A stretch of DNA of 64,000 nucleotides from NCBI RefSeq assembly GCF_000014445.1, contig NC_008531.1, positions 1,147,001 through 1,211,000 on the forward strand. The letters are read 5' to 3'. Positions 1-9,501 of the stretch are shown here, piece by piece (position 1 is the stretch's first letter; every line of letters begins with the position of its first letter). The position numbers were made by a program, and so were the translations under genes. Origin of the DNA: Leuconostoc mesenteroides subsp. mesenteroides ATCC 8293 (lineage in GTDB: Bacteria; Bacillota; Bacilli; Lactobacillales; Lactobacillaceae). The notes beneath the pieces are model-generated. The model had not been told where the DNA came from. It saw only the letters and a list, made by a program, of their open reading frames with translations, and searched no databases.

Positions 1-387
1 ATAGTAATTATCAGCATAAACTGACAAATGCGCCCAATTTTCTAAAAAATCCCCAAGTGATGAATGGTTTTCTGCTCCTGTTAAAATAGCTGTCCAACTT
101 AAGTAAGGGATCAAAACACCGAGGTATCTTTTTTTCCAAAACTTTAAAATTTGCATTGGCTTAAAGTAATTATTCATGAATAAGACTAAGCCTGTCACAA
201 ACATAAAACCCATTCTCGTGAAATGCAGTGAAATGTGAGTTGCCATCAGAATTTCATAGGGCATTGAATGAGTAGAGATCTTATGCGTGACTAAGGTAGT
301 CGTATGATTAGCAAGGACGCCCAAAATGAAAACTATCCTGAAAAAGTCAACTTCAAATAAGTAAATCCGTTTATTTGATTGTTGCAT
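1..387 (-). CDS. Membrane acyltransferase (acyltransferase 3 family), partial
   Basis: The first 129 codons are present and the gene runs off the left edge. The N-terminus has hydrophobic stretches (about residues 15-27 and 61-72) and an early basic/aromatic start typical of acyltransferase-3 (OafA/YrhL-like) proteins, which move acyl groups onto extracytoplasmic sugars or other acceptors. The start ATG at 385-387 lies inside the end of the upstream adenylate ligase gene, overlapping it by 17 bases, so the two are probably translationally coupled. The family call rests on the N-terminal part only and the substrate is unknown. A partner that activates acyl groups next to a membrane acyl transferase is suggestive but unproven. 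Confidence 0.55.
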   Translation of the reverse strand, partial: MQQSNKRIYLFEVDFFRIVFILGVLANHTTTLVTHKISTHSMPYEILMATHISLHFTRMGFMFVTGLVLFMNNYFKPMQILKFWKKRYLGVLIPYLSWTAILTGAENHSSLGDFLENWAHLSVYADNYY

Positions 388-1900
388 GCTGCATTTCACC
401 TTTCAGACGTTCAATTAATTGTGCCCTTAAAATTTTACCAGTTTGATTTCGAGGGAATGCCCCCGTAATTAAATACTCTGAAGGTTGTTCATACTTAGCT
501 AATTCTTTTGAAATTTTTCCCCTAATTTCATCAATCTCTTGATTATGATCACTCGAATTATTCAGATGTAGTGCTGCTACAACTCTCTCACCATATAATT
601 CATCAGGCAGCCCAATAACAGCGACTTCTGTTACGAACTGAAACTGAGAAATAATCCCCTCCACCTTAGCAGGAGCTACTTTTTCTCCACCATGGTTGAT
701 GATTTCTTTTATTCGACCAATCACGTACAGATAGCCCTCTTCGTCAAAATAACCAATATCTCCGGTTCGAAAATAACCGTCTACTAAAATATTGTCTTTA
801 GGATCCAGATATGCTTGTAGTACTCTAGGTCCTCTTATTACGATTTCTCCATGCTGATTGGGTTTGTAAGTGATACCATAGACTGATGAATGAATCGCTA
901 TGTCCGTATCTACCACTGGGCCAACTGAACCAACTTTTGGCTTATCTAACGGATTAATTGAAACAACTGTTGTCGACTCTGTCATACCATAACCTTCTTG
1001 AACCTTAACATTAAATCTGCGCTCAAAGTCTGTTAATAATTGCTCAGGGAGCGAAAAGGAGGCTGAACGCACATATTCAAGGTGTACTGCTTTTTTTACT
1101 TTTTCGTACTGTTGATTACTATTTTGATTTTTTAGTAAAATATTAATAATTGTTGGTACAACTGACAACCAAGTAACTTGGTACTTCGCGACAATAGTCC
1201 AAAATTGACTTGCAGAAAACTTTGGCGCTACAATGACTCGACAGCCATTAATTCGTGAAGTAACCGTTGATACAATCTGTGCATTGATATGAAACATTGG
1301 CATAACAATTAAAGCATGATCGCTTTCTTTAATATTTTGACTTTTTGTAACAGCTTGCGTAGCCAATAATATTTTTTTATTAGTGATACCGACTCTTTTG
1401 GGTTTTCCAGTTGTCCCAGAAGTATTTAAGATTAAAGCTAGTTGTTGTTCATCATCATCGGCTATTTTCCTTACAGAAGTGCCGTTGAATGAAAAAAGAT
1501 TTACCAGATGACTTAAAACTTCAAATGATCTTTCTGAAAGTATCTCTTGATTTGCTAATTCCATACGAAGGCGATCACTAACAATCGCTCCAGAATATCG
1601 GTAGGCGGTAAATTCACTAAGAATTTCTTTAATGCCTGTCGTTTCGGCAACAGGATGTGCTATAGCACCAATTTCCCATAAGGCTTGTTCGATAATAGTT
1701 ATCCAAATTGAATTCTCTAATCCAATCAGGACGACATCACCCCTCTGAATATTTTGATTAATAAATTGTTCTCGAAATAAATGGATGGCCTCTTTAGTTT
1801 CTTTTCCTGTTAACTTTATTTCACTCTTTACGTCTATTAATTGAATTTCATTTTCGTGTAATTCTAATTGTTTATTCAATCTATCGAGCAATACTGACAT
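371..1900 (-). CDS. AMP-dependent acyl-CoA synthetase / acyl-adenylate ligase
   Basis: This 509-residue ANL-superfamily enzyme activates a carboxylic acid as acyl-AMP, usually for transfer to CoA. Visible hallmarks are the P-loop-like motif TSGTTGKPK (about residue 158), YGMTES (about 303), the hinge/ATP motif YFRTGDIGYFDEEG and the C-terminal GRIKEIINHGGEKVAP core, with the catalytic lysine in NQTGKILR near the end. Length is normal for the family. It lies 19 bases downstream of ssuA and overlaps the acyltransferase that follows, so it looks like part of the same transcript as the ABC transporter. Substrate cannot be read from sequence: fatty acid, aryl acid and O-succinylbenzoate-like ligases all share these motifs. 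Confidence 0.85.
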   Translation of the reverse strand: MSVLLDRLNKQLELHENEIQLIDVKSEIKLTGKETKEAIHLFREQFINQNIQRGDVVLIGLENSIWITIIEQALWEIGAIAHPVAETTGIKEILSEFTAYRYSGAIVSDRLRMELANQEILSERSFEVLSHLVNLFSFNGTSVRKIADDDEQQLALILNTSGTTGKPKRVGITNKKILLATQAVTKSQNIKESDHALIVMPMFHINAQIVSTVTSRINGCRVIVAPKFSASQFWTIVAKYQVTWLSVVPTIINILLKNQNSNQQYEKVKKAVHLEYVRSASFSLPEQLLTDFERRFNVKVQEGYGMTESTTVVSINPLDKPKVGSVGPVVDTDIAIHSSVYGITYKPNQHGEIVIRGPRVLQAYLDPKDNILVDGYFRTGDIGYFDEEGYLYVIGRIKEIINHGGEKVAPAKVEGIISQFQFVTEVAVIGLPDELYGERVVAALHLNNSSDHNQEIDEIRGKISKELAKYEQPSEYLITGAFPRNQTGKILRAQLIERLKGEMQHATIK

Positions 1901-1919
1901 ATTTTATCTACCACCTTCT

Positions 1920-2888
1920 TTAGTTTGTCGTGTTCAGCACAGTATCTTTAATTGTGATTTTCTTGTTTATCAACCCTTCTTCGTAAAATAAATTAGCAAT
2001 ACTCTGTTGTTCTTTTAAAACAGCTGAAGTTATACCGGTCATTGTGAAGTCTCTACGTTTTACCATTTTTTCAATAACTGATTGTTTCATGCTTAAAGAT
2101 TTTGCCAATAGTTTTGAAACCTCGGACTTATTATTGTTAGCCCATTTCATATCTTGAGAAAGATATTTTACGAGATATGATGAAACTTTTTTATTTTTCT
2201 TAGCAATAGATTTGGTAGATAATAAAAAGTCACGGTTCTTACTCAACCTTTTTCCAGTCGTCAACACCTTAGCATTTTGAGATACTTCTGCCTGGGCAGT
2301 ATAAGGATCCCATGTAACCCAAGCATCAATTTTTCCTTGACTAAAGGCTATGCTGGCATCTGTCTGTTTCATGTTAACTAACGTAACGTCACTAGAACTA
2401 AGGCCGGCCTTCTTCAACGCGCTAAGAAGCAGATACTGAGAACTAGTTCCTTGAGTATAAGCAATTCGCTTACCCTTTAAATCTGATATTTTAGATAGAC
2501 TAGAACTTTGAGGTATCAAAATGGCGGATCCACTAGATTTACTTGCACCAACAGCAATATAGGTAATATCCGTTTTTGAGGCCTGTGCTGTGACGGGTGG
2601 TGTATCACCAGTGCGCGCGTAGTCAATACTACCACTTGCTAATGCTTGCATCTCAGCAGCACCATCAGCAAATTCGCGATAAACAATTTTGTAGCCTTGT
2701 TTTTTCATATTTTTTATAAGTTCACCATGTTGCTTAGCAATATCAATTGGATCACCTTTTTGGTAACCAATCGTAATAGTTTGCAACGTTGTTTTTTTCT
2801 CGATTGTTTGTGTATAACCATAAATGGCACAAACAGCCCATAAGAACAAAAAAATAACTAACATTGTTTTTCTAACTAATTGCGTCAT
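1920..2888 (-). CDS. ssuA: Sulfonate-type ABC transporter substrate-binding protein
   Basis: 322-residue NMT1/SsuA-like solute-binding protein. An N-terminal hydrophobic segment (about residues 8-25) follows basic residues and should export or anchor it. There is no clean lipobox, although a Cys lies in the segment. Family features include IGYQKGDP near the mature start, GSIDYARTGDTPP in the ligand-binding region and DAWVTWDPY, all characteristic of aliphatic-sulfonate binding proteins rather than ThiY. The start overlaps the end of ssuB by 4 bases (ATGA). With ssuB and ssuC it forms a complete importer, but no FMNH2-dependent monooxygenase (SsuD) is visible, so the ligand could be another sulfonate or a related compound. 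Confidence 0.85.
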   Translation of the reverse strand: MTQLVRKTMLVIFLFLWAVCAIYGYTQTIEKKTTLQTITIGYQKGDPIDIAKQHGELIKNMKKQGYKIVYREFADGAAEMQALASGSIDYARTGDTPPVTAQASKTDITYIAVGASKSSGSAILIPQSSSLSKISDLKGKRIAYTQGTSSQYLLLSALKKAGLSSSDVTLVNMKQTDASIAFSQGKIDAWVTWDPYTAQAEVSQNAKVLTTGKRLSKNRDFLLSTKSIAKKNKKVSSYLVKYLSQDMKWANNNKSEVSKLLAKSLSMKQSVIEKMVKRRDFTMTGITSAVLKEQQSIANLFYEEGLINKKITIKDTVLNTTN

Positions 2889-3607
2889 TTTATTTCCTCG
2901 CTAGCGGATAATATGAAACTTTGAACCGTTTCAGTTGCCTCGGTTGAATAGTTACGATCATTACTCTTGCGAATGCCATCTATAATCAATCCCAAATGCC
3001 CGTCTTTAACAGCTACTACCCGATCCCCTAGCTGTACAGCCTCTTGAACATCGTGCGTAATTAGAATAGTTGTTAAGTTGGATTCTTCAACAATCTTGGC
3101 AATTAGACGCTGCATCTTTAAACGTGTTAATGCATCTAAGGCCCCCAATGGTTCATCTAACAAGAGAATTTTAGGTCGTGACATAAGCGCCCGAGCGAGT
3201 GCGACACGCTGTTTTTGTCCACCAGATAGCTGTTGTGGATATGATGTGCTTTTATCGCCAAGTTCAACCTTTTCGAGAAGTGTTAACGCGTAAGCATTTA
3301 CATCCTTATTTTTGCTACCAAAAGTAACATTATCTATAATAGTCATCCATGGTAGCAAGCGTGAATCTTGGAACATCACACGAGCAATTTCATTTTTATC
3401 TGTTAATGACTTGTTATTAACGCTAATCTGACCAGAAGTTGGCTTTTCTAGGCCTGAAATTAACCTCAAGAGTGTTGTTTTACCACCACCACTTTCCCCT
3501 ACGAAAGAAACGAACTCACCCTCCTGAATATCAAAATTAATGTTTTTTAGAACTTGTTTTTCCCCATATGTTTTACAGATGTTATCTAATCTTATAACTG
3601 AGTTCAT
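2885..3607 (-). CDS. ssuB: Sulfonate-type ABC transporter ATP-binding protein
   Basis: 240-residue cytoplasmic ATPase of a nitrate/sulfonate/taurine-type importer. It has Walker A GESGGGKT (37-44), Q-loop MFQDSRLLPW, signature LSGGQKQR, Walker B ILLLDEPLGALD and the H-loop ILITHD, all intact. The Q-loop sequence is typical of SsuB/TauB. It sits 4 bases after ssuC and overlaps ssuA by 4, giving the transcription order ssuC-ssuB-ssuA. Confidence 0.9.
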   Translation of the reverse strand: MNSVIRLDNICKTYGEKQVLKNINFDIQEGEFVSFVGESGGGKTTLLRLISGLEKPTSGQISVNNKSLTDKNEIARVMFQDSRLLPWMTIIDNVTFGSKNKDVNAYALTLLEKVELGDKSTSYPQQLSGGQKQRVALARALMSRPKILLLDEPLGALDALTRLKMQRLIAKIVEESNLTTILITHDVQEAVQLGDRVVAVKDGHLGLIIDGIRKSNDRNYSTEATETVQSFILSASEEIK

Positions 3608-3611
3608 ATAT

Positions 3612-4388
3612 CTATCCTTTTTGCCAATTTAATAAGATGGTTTCAAAACTTAATGCAATCCAATCAGATACTTTACCAAGAAAAGCATAGATAAGGATAC
3701 TTAAAAAAATAGTCGGCATATCTAAGAATTGCTGCGCATTTATTTCCATATAACCAATTCCTGAACTAGACGAAATTGTTTCAGACACAATGAGTGTTGT
3801 CCACATAACTCCTAAAGCATAGCGAAAACCCATTAAAATTGAAGGCAATGCACCTGGTATAATAATTTTCATTAACATCTGTTTTTTACTTAGGCCATAG
3901 GAAGAACCCATTTCAATTAGGCTCTTATCAATAGAACGTATGCCATGAAAAGTATTGATATAGATAGGAAAAAATACGCCTACCGCGACTAACGAAATTT
4001 TTGCACTTTCTCCAATACCCAACCAAATAATAACTAATGGGATTAATGCTAAGTGGGGAATATTTCGAATCATTTGAATTGAGCTATTAAAAAAACGCTG
4101 CGCAAATAATGAAACGCCATTAACACTCCCAAATACAAAACCTAATGTGCCGCCAAGCAACAATCCTGAAGTAGCTCTGTACAACGAAATACTCATATTT
4201 CGCTGTAATTCACCACTTTGGATTAGTGTGATACATTTACTTATGACCGCTACAGGTGTTGGCAGTAATGACTCATCAATTAAATTAATACTAGTAGTTA
4301 CTTGCCATGTGACTAATATTGCAATAGGCAGTACGAATGGAATTAATATCTGATTTCCAGTCTTACTCCTGTACTTAATACTTGACAT
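3612..4388 (-). CDS. ssuC: Sulfonate-type ABC transporter permease
   Basis: 258-residue membrane permease with about six transmembrane helices and the EAA-type coupling loop (EMGSSYGLSKKQMLMKIIIPGALP) of binding-protein-dependent importers. The start chosen is the ATG at 4386-4388, because GGAG sits 7 bases upstream; an earlier in-frame TTG at 4415 would place that Shine-Dalgarno inside the gene. First gene of the ssuCBA-ligase-acyltransferase unit, with a promoter about 90 bases upstream. Confidence 0.88.
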   Translation of the reverse strand: MSSIKYRSKTGNQILIPFVLPIAILVTWQVTTSINLIDESLLPTPVAVISKCITLIQSGELQRNMSISLYRATSGLLLGGTLGFVFGSVNGVSLFAQRFFNSSIQMIRNIPHLALIPLVIIWLGIGESAKISLVAVGVFFPIYINTFHGIRSIDKSLIEMGSSYGLSKKQMLMKIIIPGALPSILMGFRYALGVMWTTLIVSETISSSSGIGYMEINAQQFLDMPTIFLSILIYAFLGKVSDWIALSFETILLNWQKG

Positions 4389-4475
4389 GATCGTTCTCCT
4401 AACCTTTTTTGACAAAATACTTACGTTCTACCTAGAATAGATCGTTACTTTTTGTAAGGTAATTCTATTCTTCGT

Positions 4476-4503
4476 ATATTAATTGAAAAACAAAACTGTT
4501 CAA
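4476..4503 (-). promoter_or_regulatory. Probable promoter of the ssuCBA unit
   Basis: On the minus strand TTGAAC (4498-4503) and TAATAT (4476-4481) are separated by 16 bases, a good sigma-A-type promoter. A weak inverted repeat (gaatag/ctattc, about 4435-4470) lies between it and ssuC. No known riboswitch was recognised in this leader. Confidence 0.55.
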
Positions 4504-4548
4504 AATAACATGCACTTGTAATTTGTGATTTTTACGTCCAGTGAATTA

Positions 4549-4582
4549 AAAAAGCAAGTAACATCAAAGTTACTTGCTTTTT
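4549..4582 (-). terminator. Terminator of the thi operon
   Basis: Perfect stem gcaagtaac (4554-4562) with gttacttgc (4569-4577) around a 6-base loop. On the minus strand it is followed by a T-run. It lies directly downstream of the M20 hydrolase gene. Confidence 0.85.
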
Positions 4583-4585
4583 CAT

Positions 4586-5785
4586 CTATATATACGCTAA
4601 TTGATACAATGCTTGTTGCAATACTAATTGGCCATTTACTAAATGCTCAGATTTTGTGTTTTCCGAAGGAGAATGACTATTGCCTTTAATACTAGGGACA
4701 AAAATCATTGTGGTAGGCACATATTTTGCAATAATTTGAGCATCGTGTCCAGCACCAGAAATAAGCGACTGGTATGCTGAATTATGATATTGCGCAGCCA
4801 AAGCACTGTTATTTGCCAATTGATCACTTAATTTAATGGCATTCACATCCGTCATAATCGTCAAAATACTATCATTCAATTCCGTCAGCTCTTTAACAGC
4901 TGTGAATGCATCATCTAACCTTTTTTGGCTTTTATGTCTTAAATCTAATGAAAAATCAACTTCACTAGGAATAACATTAGCAGCATTTGGTTGAACTCGT
5001 ATTTGTCCAATTGTGTATCTCAACGCTACAAATTCATCTAAAACCGCATAAAGCTGATGAATCAATGTGACTGCTTTTTTCATTGCATCACATCTCATAT
5101 TCATTGGCGTTGTCCCTGCGTGATTAGCAACACCGTAACATTTGATCAATAGCTTTTTCTGACCAACAATATCAGTCACTATCCCGATATCTTGTCTTTT
5201 TTTCTCTAATATTGGTCCTTGTTCAATATGCAACTCAATAAAAGCGTGGATCAGACCAGTCGCTTTTAATTCAGATGCTAGTTCCTTTAATTGAGTAACA
5301 GCATTTTGACGTGCATGATTAAAAGATAAACCTTCATGATCTCTCAGACCGTATACTGTGTCTTCTAACTTGTTCATGAGATACCGTGAACCTGTAAAAG
5401 CTGTATTAAAACGTGACCCCTCTTCTTCCGAAAATGAAACAGCAACCAATGGTATTTTGGGATGACCAAATTTTTTCATTAATGTGCCAATTGATATCAA
5501 ACTTGCTAAAGTCCCATAAACACCATCTAACGGCCCACCATTAATTACAGTGTCCATGTGTGATCCTGATAATATGAATACTTTTTGGCCTAGGTTTTTT
5601 TCTGTTGTTGCATAGACATTTCCAATGTCGTCAACAAAAGTGTAAAGACCGTAGTCACTAGCAATCTGCATATACTTTTTTTGCGCTGCCAACCAATTTT
5701 CATCATATACACAGCGCGTCACACCATCAAAACTAGTTAAACCAATTTTTTTGAATTCGTTTAGTAAAGATACTATATTTTTCAT
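4586..5785 (-). CDS. M20-family amidohydrolase (allantoate / N-carbamoyl-amino-acid hydrolase type)
   Basis: 399-residue di-metal amidohydrolase of the AllC/HyuC/beta-ureidopropionase group, which cleaves carbamoyl or formyl amide bonds. Metal ligands are visible: GSHMDTV (His, Asp), LDGVYG (Asp), SFSEEEGSRF (Glu pair), ELHIEQGP (His) and NSHSPSE near the C-terminus (His). It is the last gene of the TPP-riboswitch operon, 6 bases after the MFS gene, with a terminator right behind it. In Bacillus, YlmB, another M20-type hydrolase under TPP control, deformylates a degraded thiamine pyrimidine. That precedent makes thiamine-pyrimidine salvage a plausible role here, as an inference from context. 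AllC annotation by similarity alone may be misleading. Confidence 0.8.
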   Translation of the reverse strand: MKNIVSLLNEFKKIGLTSFDGVTRCVYDENWLAAQKKYMQIASDYGLYTFVDDIGNVYATTEKNLGQKVFILSGSHMDTVINGGPLDGVYGTLASLISIGTLMKKFGHPKIPLVAVSFSEEEGSRFNTAFTGSRYLMNKLEDTVYGLRDHEGLSFNHARQNAVTQLKELASELKATGLIHAFIELHIEQGPILEKKRQDIGIVTDIVGQKKLLIKCYGVANHAGTTPMNMRCDAMKKAVTLIHQLYAVLDEFVALRYTIGQIRVQPNAANVIPSEVDFSLDLRHKSQKRLDDAFTAVKELTELNDSILTIMTDVNAIKLSDQLANNSALAAQYHNSAYQSLISGAGHDAQIIAKYVPTTMIFVPSIKGNSHSPSENTKSEHLVNGQLVLQQALYQLAYI

Positions 5786-5791
5786 AAGCGT

Positions 5792-7018
5792 TCAGTCTCG
5801 TTCAGCTTCATATTTCACAAAATTAAAGCAAACTAACGACGCCATCAATAATAATGCGGCAACATAAAAACTAATGCTCATACCTTTCGTAACATCAATT
5901 AAGAAGCCAGTCATGATTGGTGCAATAATTGATGCAATCATCCCCAAAAAATTATAAATCCCAAATGTCATTGCCAGCTGCGAATTTTTAGCATTAATCT
6001 TAATGGTATACAATAGCAAAGGATCTAATGCCATTTTTCCTGTTACCCCATAGACTAGCAAAGACAGTAACAAGACCATATCATTATTAATCGTTACGCC
6101 GACAATCAGTGAAATTGCCGACAAAGGAACTAAAATACATATCAATGTCTTAGTATTTTTCAAATAATCATTTATTCTAGCAAACAATAATGCACTTGGA
6201 ATGGCGATAAACGGCACAATGGATGCTACCCACCCTACATTTGTTCCTGAAATATGCCGATAATCTATCAAGTATAACGGTAACCAAGTAATCATTACAA
6301 TCTGCCCATAAATTGAAGCAAAAAGCATCAAGTACGTACATGACAAATTACGTGTAAATAGCGCTTTGATGTCGATTGACTTAATTGCAGTCTTAGAATG
6401 ATTTGGTTTAGTTTATGCATTAAACGGCTTGTCTCGTATAACCAATATATACAGAAGTCCAACGATTACAGTCGGTACGCTGATAGTGATAAATGGGGTA
6501 GACCAATGAAAATGAAGCTGTAACACAAGAATACTGGATAATAATGTGCCAAGAATTTGCCCAAAAGCCTGTCCAGAATTAATTAAAGCTGTTCCAAAAG
6601 TTAACTTGTTTTTCGGTAATACTTGCGAGGATAATCCATACGATGCGCCATAGAAGCTTCCTTCACCAATACCCACCATTGCTCTAGTAATTAAGAATAG
6701 TCCAATAGTTGTGACTAATCCAGAAAATAAGGTCATCACACCAAAAAATATGAAACCAAGTCCAATAATCCATTTTTTACTAAAGTAGTCTGCTAAGGTA
6801 GAAAAAGGCATTTGCACGATGGTATACGTTAAGAAAAACAAGGACGAAATCAAACCCAGTTGGCTATGATTCAAGCCAAATTCTGACTGAATAGCTGGCA
6901 TAACAGGATTTAATATTGTCCGGTCTGCATATATGAATATCCAACCAAAAAAATTTAATAAAATAATAGTGACCCAACTATTATGCCGTTTATTTATTGG
7001 GTCTATCGTATTTTCCAT
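5792..7018 (-). pseudogene. MFS transporter interrupted by one in-frame stop codon
   Basis: A 409-codon reading frame encodes a 12-helix major facilitator protein, but codon 202 is TAA (6413-6415). The frame is unchanged across the stop: the N-terminal half (201 residues, six helices, motif A-like LADYFSKKW) and the C-terminal half (six helices) join into one normal-length protein if the stop is read as sense. The downstream half has only a TTG as possible start and no Shine-Dalgarno, so separate translation is unlikely. The gene lies between thiG and the M20 hydrolase in the TPP-controlled operon, so its intact form may have imported a thiamine precursor or breakdown product. The alternatives are a sequencing error or stop readthrough. 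Confidence 0.8.
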
Positions 7019-7041
7019 GTGAGTTCCTTTTTGAATTCATC

Positions 7042-7818
7042 CTAAGCAGGATTACTTACTCCTGTTAGCGTTGAAGACGGTGAGGCAGATCCATCTAATA
7101 CCCGGCCAGGTTTTGCTAAATAAGCTTTACGCCCAGCATTGATTGCTAATTTGAATGCTTCAGCCATCAAAGGAATATTTCCAGCAGTTGCCATTGCTGT
7201 GTTGGCCATAATGGCATCTGCCCCCATCTCCATAGCTTCAGCAGCTTGACTAGGTTTTCCGATACCCGCATCAATTATAATTGGCAAGTCAATCTCATTA
7301 ATAAGAATTTGAATCAAATCTTTATTGGACAGGCCCTTGTTGGTTCCAATTGGTGCTCCTAGTGGCATAATTGCTGCCGCTCCCGCATCGGTTAATTGTT
7401 GGGCTATGTTTAAGTCGGGCAACATATAAGGCATTACAATAAAGCCTTCTTTGGCCAGAACTTCTGTTGCTTTTAATGTTTCGTAATTATCAGGCATTAA
7501 GTATTTTTTATCAGGAATTACTTCTAATTTAATAAAGTCACTACCACTTAATTCACGGGCAATACGGGCAATTCGGATAGTTTCTTCAGCATTTGTGCAG
7601 CCTGAAGTATTAGGTAAAATAGTGACATTCTCAGGAATATAGTTTAAAATATTTTCCTTGGCGTCATTGGAACGTCTCAATGCCATTGTTATTATCTGAG
7701 CATCAGCATTTTTTACTGCTGAATCAATTAATTCATAGGAATATTTACCGGATCCTAAAATGAATCTTGAAGTGAATGTATGACCACCAATGGTCAAGGT
7801 ATCAGTATTTTCTTTCAT
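7042..7818 (-). CDS. thiG: Thiazole synthase ThiG
   Basis: 258 residues, TIM-barrel enzyme that makes the thiazole phosphate of thiamine from DXP, ThiS-thiocarboxylate and dehydroglycine. ThiG hallmarks are FILGSGKY near the start, the Schiff-base lysine region [22 protein letters not shown] and [18 protein letters not shown]. Length is normal. It follows thiF by 21 bases. No thiH or thiO, needed for dehydroglycine, is in this operon, so that partner must be encoded elsewhere if the pathway works. Confidence 0.95.
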   Translation of the reverse strand: MKENTDTLTIGGHTFTSRFILGSGKYSYELIDSAVKNADAQIITMALRRSNDAKENILNYIPENVTILPNTSGCTNAEETIRIARIARELSGSDFIKLEVIPDKKYLMPDNYETLKATEVLAKEGFIVMPYMLPDLNIAQQLTDAGAAAIMPLGAPIGTNKGLSNKDLIQILINEIDLPIIIDAGIGKPSQAAEAMEMGADAIMANTAMATAGNIPLMAEAFKLAINAGRKAYLAKPGRVLDGSASPSSTLTGVSNPA

Positions 7819-7839
7819 TACTATCAGTTTCTCCTAAAT

Positions 7840-8487
7840 TTATAAAGCCACTTTACCGAGTATTAGCTGTAAAATGACATTTGCTTGATGACCAGCGCAC
7901 ACAAGCACTCTTGGTGCCATCAATCCTTCTACTCCAGCACTAATGTTATCCCCACAGATGTATACATTTTCGCTCTGTTGTCTCGTTTTAATATTATTTG
8001 GACTATGAATTCCAGCTAACCCGTTGCCCATAACAAGCGGTTTATTTGGAAAAATTTCACGAGAACTACCTAATAGGACTGCTTTACTATGCGGGTCATC
8101 AAATGCCTCACATATGATATCACTATCACCAAATAGAGCTTCAACATTTTGCGACGTGACTCTTTCTTGAATTGTTGAAATTGTAATAAATGGATTGAAC
8201 TCTAATATATTTTGTTTTAGCGCAATCACCTTTGGTACATTAATTTGACTCAATTTAAATTGCTGTCGATTCAGGTTACTCAACTCAACAGCATCAAAAT
8301 CAATCAAAGTCAAATGCCCTACTCCTGCACGCGCTAATGCGATGGCAATATTAGAGCCAAGTCCACCAGCGCCTGCAATAGTCACATGGGCCTGTGCAAG
8401 TTTTTCTGACGTTCCTGGCACATTGCGTTGTTTCATATCTTCATATACTTCTTGAACGCTGTAACCATCAATATTAATTTTGTGCAT
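7840..8487 (-). CDS. thiF: ThiS adenylyltransferase ThiF
   Basis: 215-residue E1-like enzyme that adenylates the C-terminal glycine of ThiS before sulfur transfer. The nucleotide-binding loop GAGGLGSNIA (about 38-47) and the following DFDAVELSNLNRQQF segment (Asp and Arg contacts) are clear. It is short compared with MoeB-type proteins and shows no obvious paired CxxC zinc motifs, like the compact ThiF forms of Firmicutes. It lies 10 bases after thiS, as expected of its protein substrate. Confidence 0.9.
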   Translation of the reverse strand: MHKINIDGYSVQEVYEDMKQRNVPGTSEKLAQAHVTIAGAGGLGSNIAIALARAGVGHLTLIDFDAVELSNLNRQQFKLSQINVPKVIALKQNILEFNPFITISTIQERVTSQNVEALFGDSDIICEAFDDPHSKAVLLGSSREIFPNKPLVMGNGLAGIHSPNNIKTRQQSENVYICGDNISAGVEGLMAPRVLVCAGHQANVILQLILGKVAL

Positions 8488-8497
8488 AAGACTTCCT

Positions 8498-8695
8498 TTA
8501 ACCTCCGCCTACAAATGAAATAATTTCAATTTGATCATCATTATGAATAAAAGTATCTACAAAACGTTCACGTTGTAAAATCTTACCGTTGTGTTCAACT
8601 ACAATGTTTTCTAAAGCAGCATTTTTGTCATTGAGCAGTTGTGCAATTGTCTTTCCAACGTACTGATTCTCTACAGAGCCATTTATCTTAAGCAT
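8498..8695 (-). CDS. thiS: Sulfur carrier protein ThiS
   Basis: 65-residue ubiquitin-fold protein ending in a Gly-Gly-type tail (FVGGG), the site adenylated by ThiF and thiocarboxylated to donate sulfur to ThiG. The N-terminal beta-grasp pattern (LKINGSVE, then a helix ending in the NIVVEHNG strand) matches the family. It sits between thiE and thiF with short gaps. Confidence 0.93.
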   Translation of the reverse strand: MLKINGSVENQYVGKTIAQLLNDKNAALENIVVEHNGKILQRERFVDTFIHNDDQIEIISFVGGG

Positions 8696-8721
8696 TGCCT
8701 AGGACCACCTTTCTCTAGTTT

Positions 8722-9360
8722 TTAAAGTACTTGGTCAAGTTCTTTAATCGTGTCGGATACTTTGTCCGCTATATTTTCGGCACACATAATTTCGCTAACC
8801 ATCGCCACACCATTGATTTCAGTATTTTTAAAGTTGTGAATTGTATGTTCCTTGATACCACCAATTGCAATGACTGGTATGGAGACAGTTCGTGTAATCT
8901 CCTTTAAAGTTTCGATTGACGTAGGTTTTGTGATTACCTTGGTCTTAGTTGGATAAATAGCGCCAACTCCTAAATAATCTGCCCCCTCTAGTTCGGCCTG
9001 TGTGGCTCTCATGGCACTTTTAGCAGACACACCCAAAATTTTTTCTGGACCAATTAAACGTCTTGCGACTGATATCGGTAAGTCATTATCGCCAATATGG
9101 ACACCAGCAGCATCAACTGCTTGACAGATATCTATTCTGTCATCAATAATCAATGGAATTCTGAATCTGTCAGTAATTTCTTTCACTTTCGTTGCCAGTT
9201 CAAAATACTTATGCGTGGTAACCTCCTTTTCTCTTAGCTGAGCGAGTGTGACACCGTTCTGACATGCTTTTTCAATTCGACCTAAAAACTCTTCATCAGA
9301 ATAATCGTATCGATTTGTGACTAAATATAGCTTTAGCACCTTAGTTATATTTACATCCAT
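8722..9360 (-). CDS. thiE: Thiamine phosphate synthase
   Basis: 212-residue TIM-barrel protein joining HMP-pyrophosphate and thiazole phosphate. The ThiE motifs [34 protein letters not shown] (pyrophosphate and metal Asp residues), [19 protein letters not shown] and VIAIGGI are present. The closely related tautomerase TenI is the main alternative; the intact pyrophosphate-binding TKTK region and Asp residues favour ThiE. First gene of the operon, about 83 bases downstream of the riboswitch terminator. Confidence 0.88.
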   Translation of the reverse strand: MDVNITKVLKLYLVTNRYDYSDEEFLGRIEKACQNGVTLAQLREKEVTTHKYFELATKVKEITDRFRIPLIIDDRIDICQAVDAAGVHIGDNDLPISVARRLIGPEKILGVSAKSAMRATQAELEGADYLGVGAIYPTKTKVITKPTSIETLKEITRTVSIPVIAIGGIKEHTIHNFKNTEINGVAMVSEIMCAENIADKVSDTIKELDQVL

Positions 9361-9442
9361 GGGCTCCTTTTCGTAAACCTCCTGATAATATATTTTTGAA
9401 ATTTTTCAATACACTGAACCTTTTTAAATTTTTCAAATAAAA

Positions 9443-9484
9443 AAGCTGTTTTTTTGCGCAAATGGGTACGCAAAAAAACAGCTT
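9443..9484 (-). terminator. Riboswitch-controlled intrinsic terminator
   Basis: A 16-bp perfect stem (aagctgtttttttgcg, 9443-9458, with its complement at 9469-9484), followed on the minus strand by a T-run. It lies between the TPP aptamer and thiE, so it is probably the expression platform for transcriptional control. Confidence 0.85.
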
Positions 9485-9501
9485 AATAAAAAATCTATTA
9501 A

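Noticed and set aside
1920-4388. Thiamine-pyrimidine importer ThiXYZ next to the thi operon
   Set aside because: The binding protein has SsuA-type motifs, there is no TPP riboswitch upstream, and a terminator and separate promoter divide it from the thi genes.
5792-6346. C-terminal MFS half as an independent gene
   Set aside because: It would begin at a TTG with no Shine-Dalgarno and has only half a transporter; it is in frame with the upstream half.
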